Source of the DNA: JAVBNH01 sp031551635
GTDB taxonomy: Bacteria > Bacillota > Clostridia > Oscillospirales > Acutalibacteraceae
Reading direction: 5' to 3'
Assembly (NCBI GenBank): GCA_031551635.1
Contig: JAVBNH010000017.1
Location: 1 to 55,421 of the forward strand
Length of the DNA stretch: 55,421 nucleotides
Shown here: positions 40,895 to 48,814 of the stretch, piece by piece
Layout of the letters: each line of letters starts with the position of its first letter
Numbering within the stretch: position 1 is the stretch's first letter
Program-made: the position numbers and the translations under genes
The notes under the pieces: generated by a model
What the model saw: the letters and a program-made list of their open reading frames with translations, nothing else
Told to the model about the DNA's origin: nothing
Databases searched by the model: none

Positions 40895-42115
40895 TCAACT
40901 TTTATTTAAGAAATATTTCATCAAATCGGGACCGTTCCCGAAATAAAGTCCTGAAGCCGCGGCTGATTCCTCATTGAAATTAACAAAGGAATCGCCGCTG
41001 GCCATTTCACATAGGCTGTTATATATCATAAAAGGTACCGGATCCCTCGCGTGAGTCGCAGTTGAAACAGGCGTGGGGTGGTCGGGAAGAACCATAATTT
41101 TATACTCACCGAAACGCGGAAGATTTTCAAGCAGAATCGGCAGAACAAGCTCGTCGATAATCTCAATCGAGCGGACTTTGTTTGCTGTTTCCCTTCTGTG
41201 ACCGCACTCGTCCGGTGCTTCAATGTGAATATATACAAAGTCCTGACCACTCTCAAGCTCCTTGATTGCAGCCATTGCCTTGCCCTCAAAATTAGTGTCA
41301 ATATAACCTGTCGCGCCTTCGACAACAGGAGTATTCATGCCAGTGCAAACGCCTATCCCTCTAAGCAGGTCAACCGCTGAAATGATGCTGCCATTTAAAT
41401 TATACTTCTCACGAAAGCTCACGAGATTCGGCTTTGTGCCCTCGCCCCAAAGCCAGATACTATTCGCCGGGCGGTGACCCTCGGCAATCCTTCTTTTATT
41501 CACCGGGTGCTCCCGAAGCAGCTCATAGCTCCGCTTCATCATATCTATCAAGGCTTCCGCGTTTTTATGCGATGAGAGATATTCGCCAATTACCCTGCCT
41601 GAAATGTCATGCGGCGGTGTCATATCGCCAAGGCAAGTTGTGCCGCCATGCCAGACAAGACAGTGACGGTAGCTCACTCCACTGTAAAAGGTAAAAATAT
41701 CGTTTCCGAAATGTGCTTGAACTGTTTTTATAATTTCAGCGGCATCAGAAGATGAAATATCCCCGGCGCTGTAGTCTATCATTGTTTTTCTGTTGTAATC
41801 CTCTTCGTCAGAGAGTGTGACGACATTACATCTCAGCGTCACATCGTCGTCCGCAAGGCTAATGCCGATACTGCAAGCCTCAAGTGGAGAACGCCCGGTA
41901 TAGCTTTCGCCCGGATTATACCCGAGTACGCTAAGATTCGCGACATCACTCGCCGGCTTCATTTCATCCGGCACTGTTTTGCAAAGTCCCATCTGCCCAT
42001 ACGAAGCTAAGCGGTCAATATTCGGCTTTTTAGCCGCAGCCATGGGTGTTTTATTATTAAGCTCAGCAAGGGGATAATCCGCCATGCCATCACACAGTAA
42101 AACCACATATTTCAT
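40895..42115 (-). CDS. ApgM-family protein: 2,3-BPG-independent phosphoglycerate mutase or homoserine kinase analogue
   Basis: A 406-residue alkaline-phosphatase-superfamily enzyme of the archaeal-type ApgM family (COG3635). The N-terminal VVLLCDGMADYPLAELNNKT, the catalytic-site SDVANLSVLGYNPGE, and metal sites in IHIEAPDECGHR and LPDHPTPVSTATHARDPVPF are clear. In many bacteria COG3635 proteins are annotated as a predicted functional analogue of homoserine kinase. The position directly before metY, in the homoserine branch, supports that here. The start is put at ATG 42115, giving the family N-terminus; no strong ribosome binding site is visible. Confidence 0.85.
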   Translation of the reverse strand: MKYVVLLCDGMADYPLAELNNKTPMAAAKKPNIDRLASYGQMGLCKTVPDEMKPASDVANLSVLGYNPGESYTGRSPLEACSIGISLADDDVTLRCNVVTLSDEEDYNRKTMIDYSAGDISSSDAAEIIKTVQAHFGNDIFTFYSGVSYRHCLVWHGGTTCLGDMTPPHDISGRVIGEYLSSHKNAEALIDMMKRSYELLREHPVNKRRIAEGHRPANSIWLWGEGTKPNLVSFREKYNLNGSIISAVDLLRGIGVCTGMNTPVVEGATGYIDTNFEGKAMAAIKELESGQDFVYIHIEAPDECGHRRETANKVRSIEIIDELVLPILLENLPRFGEYKIMVLPDHPTPVSTATHARDPVPFMIYNSLCEMASGDSFVNFNEESAAASGLYFGNGPDLMKYFLNKS

Positions 42116-42150
42116 AAAGCAACCAACTCTCATTATTCGTTAACTTTTTC

Positions 42151-43533
42151 CTAACCGATATTTTTCGTTCCGGTAAATTTGCCGACAAGATTATCAAGCT
42201 CGGCAGAACTAATAGAGGTCTGCCGTTTATTTATTGCATATTGCTCGTCTACCCATTCTTTCAAATAAGCAATAACCGGATCGGTTTTTTTAACCTTGCC
42301 GTCATCCTTCAGCTTGTAGAAGCTGTTGAACCAGTATGCAAGCCCCGAAAGACCGCTGGTTTCGGTTATTGCGACTGAAACGGGTCTGTTAAGCAGGGTG
42401 TTTGTGTCAAAAATATTATAAATTTCCTCATCCTTGAGAAGACCGTCCGCGTGGATTCCGGCTCTTGTCTCATTGAAATATTTGCCGATAAAAGGCGTCA
42501 TCGGAGGTATATTATAACCTAAATCCTTTTCGTAATACTCGGCGATTTCGGTTATAATACGCGTGTCCATACCGTCAAGAGTACCTCTTAGCGAGGCGTA
42601 TTCAAAAACCATCGCCTCAAGCGGGACATTGCCTGTTCTCTCACCTATTCCGAGCAGTGAGCAATTTACAGCGCCTGCGCCGTAAAGCCATGCTGCGCTC
42701 GCGTTGACAACACCTTTTGAGAAGTCGTTATGCCCGTGCCATTCAAGCTGCTCAGGCTTAGTGTTTGCAAAATGCTTCATTCCGCTTACAAGTCCGGGAA
42801 CGCTTCGAGGCATAACCACGCCGGGGAACGGCACGCCCATACCGAGCGTGTCACACAAGCGGATTTTTACTTTAATTCCCGCCTGCTCCCCCAATTCAAG
42901 AAGCCGGTTGCAAAGCGGAATCACAAAACCGTAAAAATCGGCTCTTGTGACATCTTCAAGATGGCATCGCGGGATTAATCCTTCATTGATTACATCAGCG
43001 ACAACACCTGCGTAATGCTCAATTGCCTGTGCTCTGGTCATATTAAGCTTTTTAAAAACATGGTAATCCGAACAGCTCACAAGAATGCCGGTTTCCTTAA
43101 CGCCCAAATCCTTTACAAGCTTGAAGTCAGACTTTGTCGCGCGAATCCATGTGGTTATTTCAGGAAAAGCATAACCCTGCTCCTGACATTTATAAATAGC
43201 TTCCTGATCCTTTTTGCTGTAAGCAAAAAATTCCGTTTGGCGGATAATACCATTTTCACCGCCCAGCTCATGCAGAAAGCGGAAAAGCCTTAAAATCTGC
43301 TCGACTGAATAAGGCTCCCTTGACTGTTGACCGTCCCTGAAGGTTGTGTCCGTAATATATATATTTTCAGGCATATCCATGCCTATATATCTGTGATTGA
43401 AGGGAATGCGAGGGACTTCTGAATAGGGATAAATTTCCCTGTAAAGGTTCGCCTGCGGGGCATCTATCAGAGGATATTTATGTGGTTCCTCCTCAAGGAC
43501 ATTTGTCTTTTTGTTAAAAGTCAGTTCTCTCAC
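42151..43533 (-). CDS. HMGL-like acyltransferase, probable Re-citrate synthase
   Basis: A 460-residue DRE-TIM enzyme of the isopropylmalate/homocitrate synthase superfamily. The catalytic motif reads ITDTTFRDGQQSREPYSVEQ, and metal ligands are in EWHGHNDFSKG. It lacks the C-terminal regulatory LeuA domain. The N-terminal extension, and stretches like GIIRQTEFFAYSKKDQEAI and HLEDVTRADFYGFVIPLC, resemble the group that includes Re-face citrate synthase of Clostridium kluyveri. It would supply citrate for glutamate synthesis in an anaerobe. Isopropylmalate or homocitrate synthase activity remains possible. First gene of a run with the ApgM-like gene and metY. Confidence 0.82.
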   Translation of the reverse strand: MRELTFNKKTNVLEEEPHKYPLIDAPQANLYREIYPYSEVPRIPFNHRYIGMDMPENIYITDTTFRDGQQSREPYSVEQILRLFRFLHELGGENGIIRQTEFFAYSKKDQEAIYKCQEQGYAFPEITTWIRATKSDFKLVKDLGVKETGILVSCSDYHVFKKLNMTRAQAIEHYAGVVADVINEGLIPRCHLEDVTRADFYGFVIPLCNRLLELGEQAGIKVKIRLCDTLGMGVPFPGVVMPRSVPGLVSGMKHFANTKPEQLEWHGHNDFSKGVVNASAAWLYGAGAVNCSLLGIGERTGNVPLEAMVFEYASLRGTLDGMDTRIITEIAEYYEKDLGYNIPPMTPFIGKYFNETRAGIHADGLLKDEEIYNIFDTNTLLNRPVSVAITETSGLSGLAYWFNSFYKLKDDGKVKKTDPVIAYLKEWVDEQYAINKRQTSISSAELDNLVGKFTGTKNIG

Positions 43534-43658
43534 GGCGTTCAGTCCTTAAAAATAAATTATCTTTAATTATATTGCTAAAATGAGAAACTGTCAATCTGCA
43601 AAGAGCCATATTTTTTGGCTAAATGCTAAGTCGCTATCGTCAATATAACTAAAATATA

Positions 43659-43692
43659 GGCTGAAACATATGCAAACTGCTTTGTTTCAGCC
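43659..43692 (-). terminator. Hairpin after the phosphatidyltransferase gene
   Basis: GGCTGAAACA (43659-43668) and TGTTTCAGCC (43683-43692) form a perfect 10-bp stem 40 bases past the stop. On the minus strand it is followed by TATATTTT, a weak T tract. The rest of the 43534-43730 gap holds nothing I can name. Confidence 0.6.
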
Positions 43693-43730
43693 GTGCTTGT
43701 ATAATATTTTAGTAAAAGCTAAACGCTTTT

Positions 43731-44315
43731 TTAATGCCCGGGCCATACCTTTATTACACGTCCAAGAATCCCTGGGGCTTCCGTGTCAAACTCACTTGCT
43801 TTCAAAAGCACAATCATCTCGTCAATAGCAGCGATATACCAGCCTGTGATAGCGATAAATTGAAGCCAGATAGGAACCTCGCCTAAAGCGATGGAAAGCA
43901 GCAGCACACCGCCCAGCAGAGAACCGACAGATTTATTAAGATAAGTATGCACACCGTTAAAGACTTTGAAACGTACCCAAGTGATGACATAATTCGCCAG
44001 CTTCAATAAAATTCCCGCAACAAGATAAACTACCATATACCAGGTTATCGGAATTTCTTTAACTGTAAAAAAGAAGCAAATAAAAGAAATAATGATGTAC
44101 TGCGCGTCGGCATAGGCGTCAAGCTTCGCGCCGAACGGCGAACAGACATTAAAGCGTCGGGCTATATATCCGTCAAGCATGTCTGAAATGCCGCAAAGCA
44201 AAAAAACGATAATAAAAGCAGTTATATTTTTTTCCTTCGGAATAGCAAAAACAAGCAGAAGTAAGGACAACAATATTCTCAACAAACTCAGAAGATTCGG
44301 TACTCTTTTTATCAT
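43731..44315 (-). CDS. CDP-alcohol phosphatidyltransferase family protein
   Basis: A 194-residue membrane enzyme that transfers a phosphatidyl group from CDP-diacylglycerol to an alcohol such as glycerol phosphate. The family motif DG-x2-AR-x8-G-x3-D-x3-D is exact in DGYIARRFNVCSPFGAKLDA plus the next Asp. About five hydrophobic segments follow the N-terminal RVPNLLSLLRILLSL. The start is placed at ATG 44315, eight bases after AGGAG; the open frame extends 48 codons further but without a site. PgsA-like, though the exact alcohol is not determined. Confidence 0.88.
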   Translation of the reverse strand: MIKRVPNLLSLLRILLSLLLLVFAIPKEKNITAFIIVFLLCGISDMLDGYIARRFNVCSPFGAKLDAYADAQYIIISFICFFFTVKEIPITWYMVVYLVAGILLKLANYVITWVRFKVFNGVHTYLNKSVGSLLGGVLLLSIALGEVPIWLQFIAITGWYIAAIDEMIVLLKASEFDTEAPGILGRVIKVWPGH

Positions 44316-44355
44316 AAACAGTTCTCCTAACTTTTGAAATAAAAACCTAAGATTT

Positions 44356-44384
44356 ATTCTACAGGTTTCATCAATTTCTGTCAA
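44356..44384 (-). promoter_or_regulatory. Promoter of the phosphatidyltransferase gene
   Basis: On the minus strand: -35 TTGACA (44379-44384), 17-base spacer, -10 TAGAAT (44356-44361). The start codon is 41 bases downstream of the -10 box. Confidence 0.8.
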
Positions 44385-44516
44385 TGATTTTTGAGAAATT
44401 AGACTAAAATATACAAAAATAATTTTATGGAAATCGTCAAATATGCTCTTTATCAGCAAAGGGAATTATAATTTTTATTATAGGGAGAAAAAGCTGCTGA
44501 AATCATATACTGACTA

Positions 44517-44545
44517 TTGAAAAAAAAATCATTTCTTGCTATAAT
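44517..44545 (+). promoter_or_regulatory. Promoter of the leader RNA and the DivIVA-like gene
   Basis: -35 TTGAAA (44517-44522), 17-base spacer, -10 TATAAT (44540-44545). Transcription would start near 44552, giving a leader of about 150 bases before the coding region. Confidence 0.8.
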
Positions 44546-44574
44546 TGGTCAGTGGGTGTGTTTATTAACTAATA

Positions 44575-44665
44575 CTAATCCTCCATTAAAAAGCTTCTAA
44601 CCGAGTGAGCCCTTTTGTAAGAGGGCGAAAGGATTAGCGAACGACAGGTAGAAGCTGTTTTAATG
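44575..44665 (+). ncRNA. Structured leader RNA with pseudoknot potential, unknown class
   Basis: P1 is a long stem of CATTAAAA/TTTTAATG (44584-44591, 44658-44665), AGCTTCTA/TAGAAGCT (44592-44599, 44649-44656) and CC/GG, broken only by single bulged bases. Inside is hairpin P2 (GCCCTTTT...AGAGGGC, 44609-44626) flanked by GAGTGA and GAAAGGATTAGCGAACGACA. The loop GGATTAG (44631-44637) is fully complementary to CTAATCC (44575-44581) just outside P1, which would form a pseudoknot. The purine-rich conserved-looking loop and the placement after a promoter suggest a regulatory RNA. I do not recognise it as a known riboswitch or ribozyme. Confidence 0.6.
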
Positions 44666-44704
44666 CGGATTTAGTATAATTATTATGAAATGGGAAAATA
44701 GGTT

Positions 44705-45778
44705 ATGGAAAACGAAAATATTTTCAGATCATCGGCATTGGGGTTTAATAAAGCTGATGTAACAAGTTATCTCTCAGGCTTGAAAGCCAAGGAGGCTAAG
44801 CTGCTTTCGGAGGTTGCCGATTTAAAAAAGGAGCTTGAAAAACAGCCGATATTGCAAAAAAAGCAGTATGACGACCGGATTTTCGGGTTGCAGAACGAGC
44901 TGGATTCTTGCTGCGGTAAAATAATTGAAAGAGAAAACGAGATTTTACTGCTAAAAAAAGAACTCTCAGAGAGTAATTTAAAGCTCACAGAGCTTCAGCG
45001 AACATCCGATATGATTATCCGCAATCAAGAAAAAGTCAGAACAGAATTTGATGAAAAATCTGCCTTAATTAATGAATTAAACGAAAAAAATAACATTCTC
45101 AGCGAAAAAAATAATGAATTACTGACGCTTAATAATGATTTGGTAGCCAGAAACGCAGAATTAATTACGCAAAAGAATGAAAAAGAGCTTAATACTGATG
45201 AAATGGCAGCAAAAATTGATGAGCTTACCGCTAAAAATGAGAGCCATGAAAGAGCCTGCGAGCTGCTTCAGAACAATTTGAATGCCACGCAAAGCATGGT
45301 GCTTGAAAAGAACGCGGAAATTGAGGAGCTAAACTCTCAGCTTAAGCAATTTGAGCTTCAGGCAGAGGATTTTTCAAGTCAGGTTGAGGCATATGAGCAA
45401 AAGGTTGAGGCTATGCATGCCGCGAGCGAGAAGCTGCATTTGCTCGAAAAGCAGCTTGGTTCTTCTATCGTCGACGCCCGCAGATATTCCGAGCGCATTG
45501 TAAATGACGCTAAAGCGGCTTCAACAAAAATTTCAACCGAGGTTTACATCTCAGTAAATCAGACCTCGAATAAGATTAACAGGCTCTCAGAGGAGCTTGA
45601 CAATTTTACATTTAAATTCAGCGATACTCTGAAGCAGCTGAAGGGACGCCTTGACAGGCTGACGAAAAATCTCGACGATGTCGCTCTGGAGCTGGTAAAC
45701 AACACCGAGGAAACTAACAGTGAAGCGCAAACACCAGCCCTTCAGGCGAATGTTCAAAACACTTATAACGAATATTGA
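44705..45778 (+). CDS. DivIVA-like coiled-coil protein
   Basis: A 357-residue protein. The first 40 residues resemble the DivIVA membrane-binding region: FRSSALGFNKADVTSYLSGL. Nearly all the rest is heptad-rich coiled coil (about 25-330) with Asn/Glu-rich repeats such as LSEKNNELLTLNND. Such proteins sit at cell poles or division sites and recruit others. It has its own promoter and a structured leader, and it overlaps the fumarase beta gene by one base (TGATG), so the two are translationally coupled. Confidence 0.8.
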   Translation: MENENIFRSSALGFNKADVTSYLSGLKAKEAKLLSEVADLKKELEKQPILQKKQYDDRIFGLQNELDSCCGKIIERENEILLLKKELSESNLKLTELQRTSDMIIRNQEKVRTEFDEKSALINELNEKNNILSEKNNELLTLNNDLVARNAELITQKNEKELNTDEMAAKIDELTAKNESHERACELLQNNLNATQSMVLEKNAEIEELNSQLKQFELQAEDFSSQVEAYEQKVEAMHAASEKLHLLEKQLGSSIVDARRYSERIVNDAKAASTKISTEVYISVNQTSNKINRLSEELDNFTFKFSDTLKQLKGRLDRLTKNLDDVALELVNNTEETNSEAQTPALQANVQNTYNEY

Positions 45779-46308
45779 TGAAAGAATTTTATATAAGAAC
45801 AGAAAATCTAAGGCTGCAAATTCCTTCTCTGCGCGCAGGCGACAGGGTTTATCTCAGCGGAACCTTATACACAGCGAGAGACGCGGCGCATATGGAGCTG
45901 CTTGAATGCATAAAAAGCAATAAACCCTTACCTTTCCCGATAAAAGACAGTGTTATTTATTACGCGGGACCAACACCGGCTCGTCCGGAAGGACAGGTTG
46001 GAAGCTTTGGACCGACAAGCTCATTGAGAATGGATAAGTTCACGCCGAAGCTTTTATCACTGGGGCTTTGCGCAACTATCGGCAAGGGCAACAGGAGTGA
46101 AGAGGTAAGGCAGGCAATTATAGAAAATAAGTCTGTTTATTTATGCGCGACAGGCGGCGCGGGCGCTTTGATTGCGAAATCTATAAAATCATGCGAGGAA
46201 ATCGCTTTTCCGCACCTCGGCTGCGAGTCCCTCAAGCGTCTTGAAGTCGATAATATTCCTCTTTTTGTCGGTATAGATTCCTTCGGCAAACAACTTTTTA
46301 GAGAATAA
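45778..46308 (+). CDS. Class I fumarate hydratase beta subunit (C-terminal domain)
   Basis: A 176-residue protein of the fumarase/L-tartrate dehydratase beta family. The signature YYAGPTPARPEGQVGSFGPT and TSSLRMDKFTPKLL, followed by TIGKGNR and YLCATGGAGALIAKSI, is diagnostic. The iron-sulfur alpha subunit that normally lies directly upstream is absent; a DivIVA-like gene takes that place. The start is the ATG overlapping the upstream stop. Unless the alpha subunit is coded elsewhere, it could not be active. It could also be a tartrate-type lyase subunit. Confidence 0.88.
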   Translation: MKEFYIRTENLRLQIPSLRAGDRVYLSGTLYTARDAAHMELLECIKSNKPLPFPIKDSVIYYAGPTPARPEGQVGSFGPTSSLRMDKFTPKLLSLGLCATIGKGNRSEEVRQAIIENKSVYLCATGGAGALIAKSIKSCEEIAFPHLGCESLKRLEVDNIPLFVGIDSFGKQLFRE

Positions 46309-46336
46309 AATAAATTTAGAAGTATGGTAGAGAAAA

Positions 46337-48790
46337 TTGGATAATTTTTTACAGCTAAGGCAAAATATAATCAGAAAAACCTTCAGTAAAATGAATGACA
46401 TGCAGTTTGAGGCAGTGGTCAGTGTAAAAGGACCGCTGCTGATTCTTGCAGGCGCAGGCAGCGGAAAAACAACCGTTTTAGTTAATCGTATTGTAAATCT
46501 CATCCGTTATGGTGACGCGTATGAGAGCGAGCTCACCTACAAGAAAGTCGAAGAAGGTGACATCATTAAAATGAAGCAATTCCTTGACGGCGACAACACC
46601 GTTTTGCCGGAAATTGAGGATTTACTGCGTTTCGACTGTGTAAGACCGTGGAATATCCTCGCGATAACCTTCACAAATAAAGCGGCAAGCGAGCTTAAGA
46701 GCAGAATTGAGGCGGCTGTCGGTGAGGGCGGGAGCGATGTTTTCGCGAGCACCTTCCACGCTTTTTGCTCGCGAATCCTCAGAAAAGAGAGCCTGACATT
46801 AGGCTTCACGAGCCATTTCACAATTTATGACACCGATGATTCACAGCGAGCGATGAAACAGGTGATGAAGGCTCTGAGTATTGACGAAAAAACACTTGGA
46901 CATAAAGCAATCCTGCATGAAATAAGCCGCGCGAAGGACAGCCTTATTTCTCCGGACGAATATAATAAAAATGCAGGAAACGACCGCCGGGCTCAGCTTA
47001 TCGGCAGCGCGTATAAGCGTTATCAGGCTTTGCTGCAAGCCTCCGACGCGATGGATTTTGACGATATAATTGTATATACAGTGAAGCTTTTTCGCGAAAG
47101 CTCCGAAATTCTTTCGTATTATCAGGACCGTTTTAAATACATAATGGTTGACGAGTATCAAGACACAAACCATGCTCAGTATATACTAACGAAGCTTCTC
47201 GCCGAAAAATACGGAAATATTTGTGTTGTCGGCGACGATGACCAGAGTATTTACCGTTTCCGCGGCGCGACAATCAGGAATATTCTTGATTTTGAGAAGA
47301 ATTTTTCCGACACAAAAATTATAAGGCTCGAACAGAATTATCGTTCAACCGCTCATATACTCAACGCTGCGAATAATGTTATTTCGAATAATTTTGAGCG
47401 AAAAGGTAAGGAATTGTGGACTGACAACGGCGAGGGTGACAAAATTTATTGCAAAACAACCTATGACGAGCAGGCGGAAGCCCAGTTTGTTGCGAATACC
47501 ATCACCGACAGCGCCGCATCGGGAAAAAAATGGAACGACCATGTTATTTTATACCGCATGAATGCCCAATCAAACAACATTGAACGCGCGCTTGTCCGCT
47601 CGGGCATACCCTACAGGATTATTGGAGGTCACCGATTTTATGACCGTAAGGAAATAAAAGACGCTATTGCTTATCTCTCGCTTATTGTTAACACCTCTGA
47701 CGATATTAGACTTATGAGAATAATAAACGAGCCTAAACGCGGAATTGGCGACAGCTCAATTGCCGCTATCCGCGACATTGCTTACGCACAGAATATGAGC
47801 ATGTTTGAGGCTATAAAAAGCGCTAAAGACTTCCCCTCCCTCTCGCGTTCGCTTCCTAAGCTGTTATCATTCGCCGCTATGATTGAGCGTTTCAGAAAAG
47901 AGAGCGAAACCTTGCCGCCGCATGAGCTGCTGCGCCTGATACTCAATGAAACAGCATATATTGATTCCATCGCGCAAAATGAGCCCGAAAAATATGAGGA
48001 CAGGCTCGCAAACCTTGATGAGCTTGCCTCAAACCTAGTCAGATTTTTTGAGGAAAATCCTGAGGCTGGGCTGCGCAATTTCCTTGAGGATGTTACCTTA
48101 ATGAGCGATATAGACAATTACAACGCCGACTCTGATACTGTTATTCTCATGACACTTCATTCCGCGAAGGGGCTTGAGTTCCCTGTCTGCTTCATTATAG
48201 GCATGGAGGAAGGGGTTTTCCCCGGAGTCCAATCGATGTATGACCCGGGTAATATAGAGGAGGAGCGGCGTCTTGCTTATGTCGGGATTACAAGAGCAAA
48301 GGAAAAACTGTATCTTGTGAATGCCGGAACACGCATGCTCTACGGCTCAACCTCACATAACCGTCTTTCGAGGTTTGTCACGGAAATTCCGAATGAGCTG
48401 AAACACATCGATAATGATATGGCTTATAGTTCCGGCTCTGCATTTTCAAACGCGGTTTCCGGATATTCATATGGAAGTGAGCCGTCGGTTGAGGCGCGTC
48501 CCTTCCGCTCAGCTAGCGCTTCAGGCAATGATTCATTTCCTAAAATTAATTCCTCTCCTTCTGCTAATTCTGTGTTTCAATCAGCGGCTTCAACCATTTC
48601 CGGAATACAGAAAAACGAAGCGCCGCTCGATTCATACAAACCGGGCGACACTGTTAATCATAAAAAATTCGGAATAGGTGTGGTTGTAAAAGCCGACAGC
48701 GTCGGGAATGATGTACTGCTGGAAATCGCATTTCAGGAAACAGGAACCAAAAAGCTCATGGCGAGAATGGCAAGACTTGAGAAGCTATAA
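46337..48790 (+). CDS. pcrA: ATP-dependent DNA helicase PcrA/UvrD family
   Basis: An 817-residue superfamily 1 helicase that unwinds DNA 3' to 5' in repair and plasmid replication. Motif I AGAGSGKTTVLVNRIV, motif Ia ITFTNKAASEL, motif II VDEYQDTNHAQY, motif III GDDDQSIYRFRGA, motif V TLHSAKGLEFPV and motif VI RRLAYVGITRAKEKL are all present. Between motifs I and Ia about 45 extra residues (57-102) are inserted, a feature I associate with clostridial PcrA. The C-terminal 60 residues form the usual Tudor-like PcrA tail (YKPGDTVNHKKFGIGVVVK). Start TTG 46337 has only a weak site. Confidence 0.95.
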   Translation: MDNFLQLRQNIIRKTFSKMNDMQFEAVVSVKGPLLILAGAGSGKTTVLVNRIVNLIRYGDAYESELTYKKVEEGDIIKMKQFLDGDNTVLPEIEDLLRFDCVRPWNILAITFTNKAASELKSRIEAAVGEGGSDVFASTFHAFCSRILRKESLTLGFTSHFTIYDTDDSQRAMKQVMKALSIDEKTLGHKAILHEISRAKDSLISPDEYNKNAGNDRRAQLIGSAYKRYQALLQASDAMDFDDIIVYTVKLFRESSEILSYYQDRFKYIMVDEYQDTNHAQYILTKLLAEKYGNICVVGDDDQSIYRFRGATIRNILDFEKNFSDTKIIRLEQNYRSTAHILNAANNVISNNFERKGKELWTDNGEGDKIYCKTTYDEQAEAQFVANTITDSAASGKKWNDHVILYRMNAQSNNIERALVRSGIPYRIIGGHRFYDRKEIKDAIAYLSLIVNTSDDIRLMRIINEPKRGIGDSSIAAIRDIAYAQNMSMFEAIKSAKDFPSLSRSLPKLLSFAAMIERFRKESETLPPHELLRLILNETAYIDSIAQNEPEKYEDRLANLDELASNLVRFFEENPEAGLRNFLEDVTLMSDIDNYNADSDTVILMTLHSAKGLEFPVCFIIGMEEGVFPGVQSMYDPGNIEEERRLAYVGITRAKEKLYLVNAGTRMLYGSTSHNRLSRFVTEIPNELKHIDNDMAYSSGSAFSNAVSGYSYGSEPSVEARPFRSASASGNDSFPKINSSPSANSVFQSAASTISGIQKNEAPLDSYKPGDTVNHKKFGIGVVVKADSVGNDVLLEIAFQETGTKKLMARMARLEKL

Positions 48791-48814
48791 GGTGGTTCTC
48801 ATACGTTTTTTTTA

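Noticed and set aside
44601..44640. Hammerhead ribozyme in the leader RNA
   Set aside because: The GAAA and a stem are present, but the conserved CUGANGA core and a third stem are missing.
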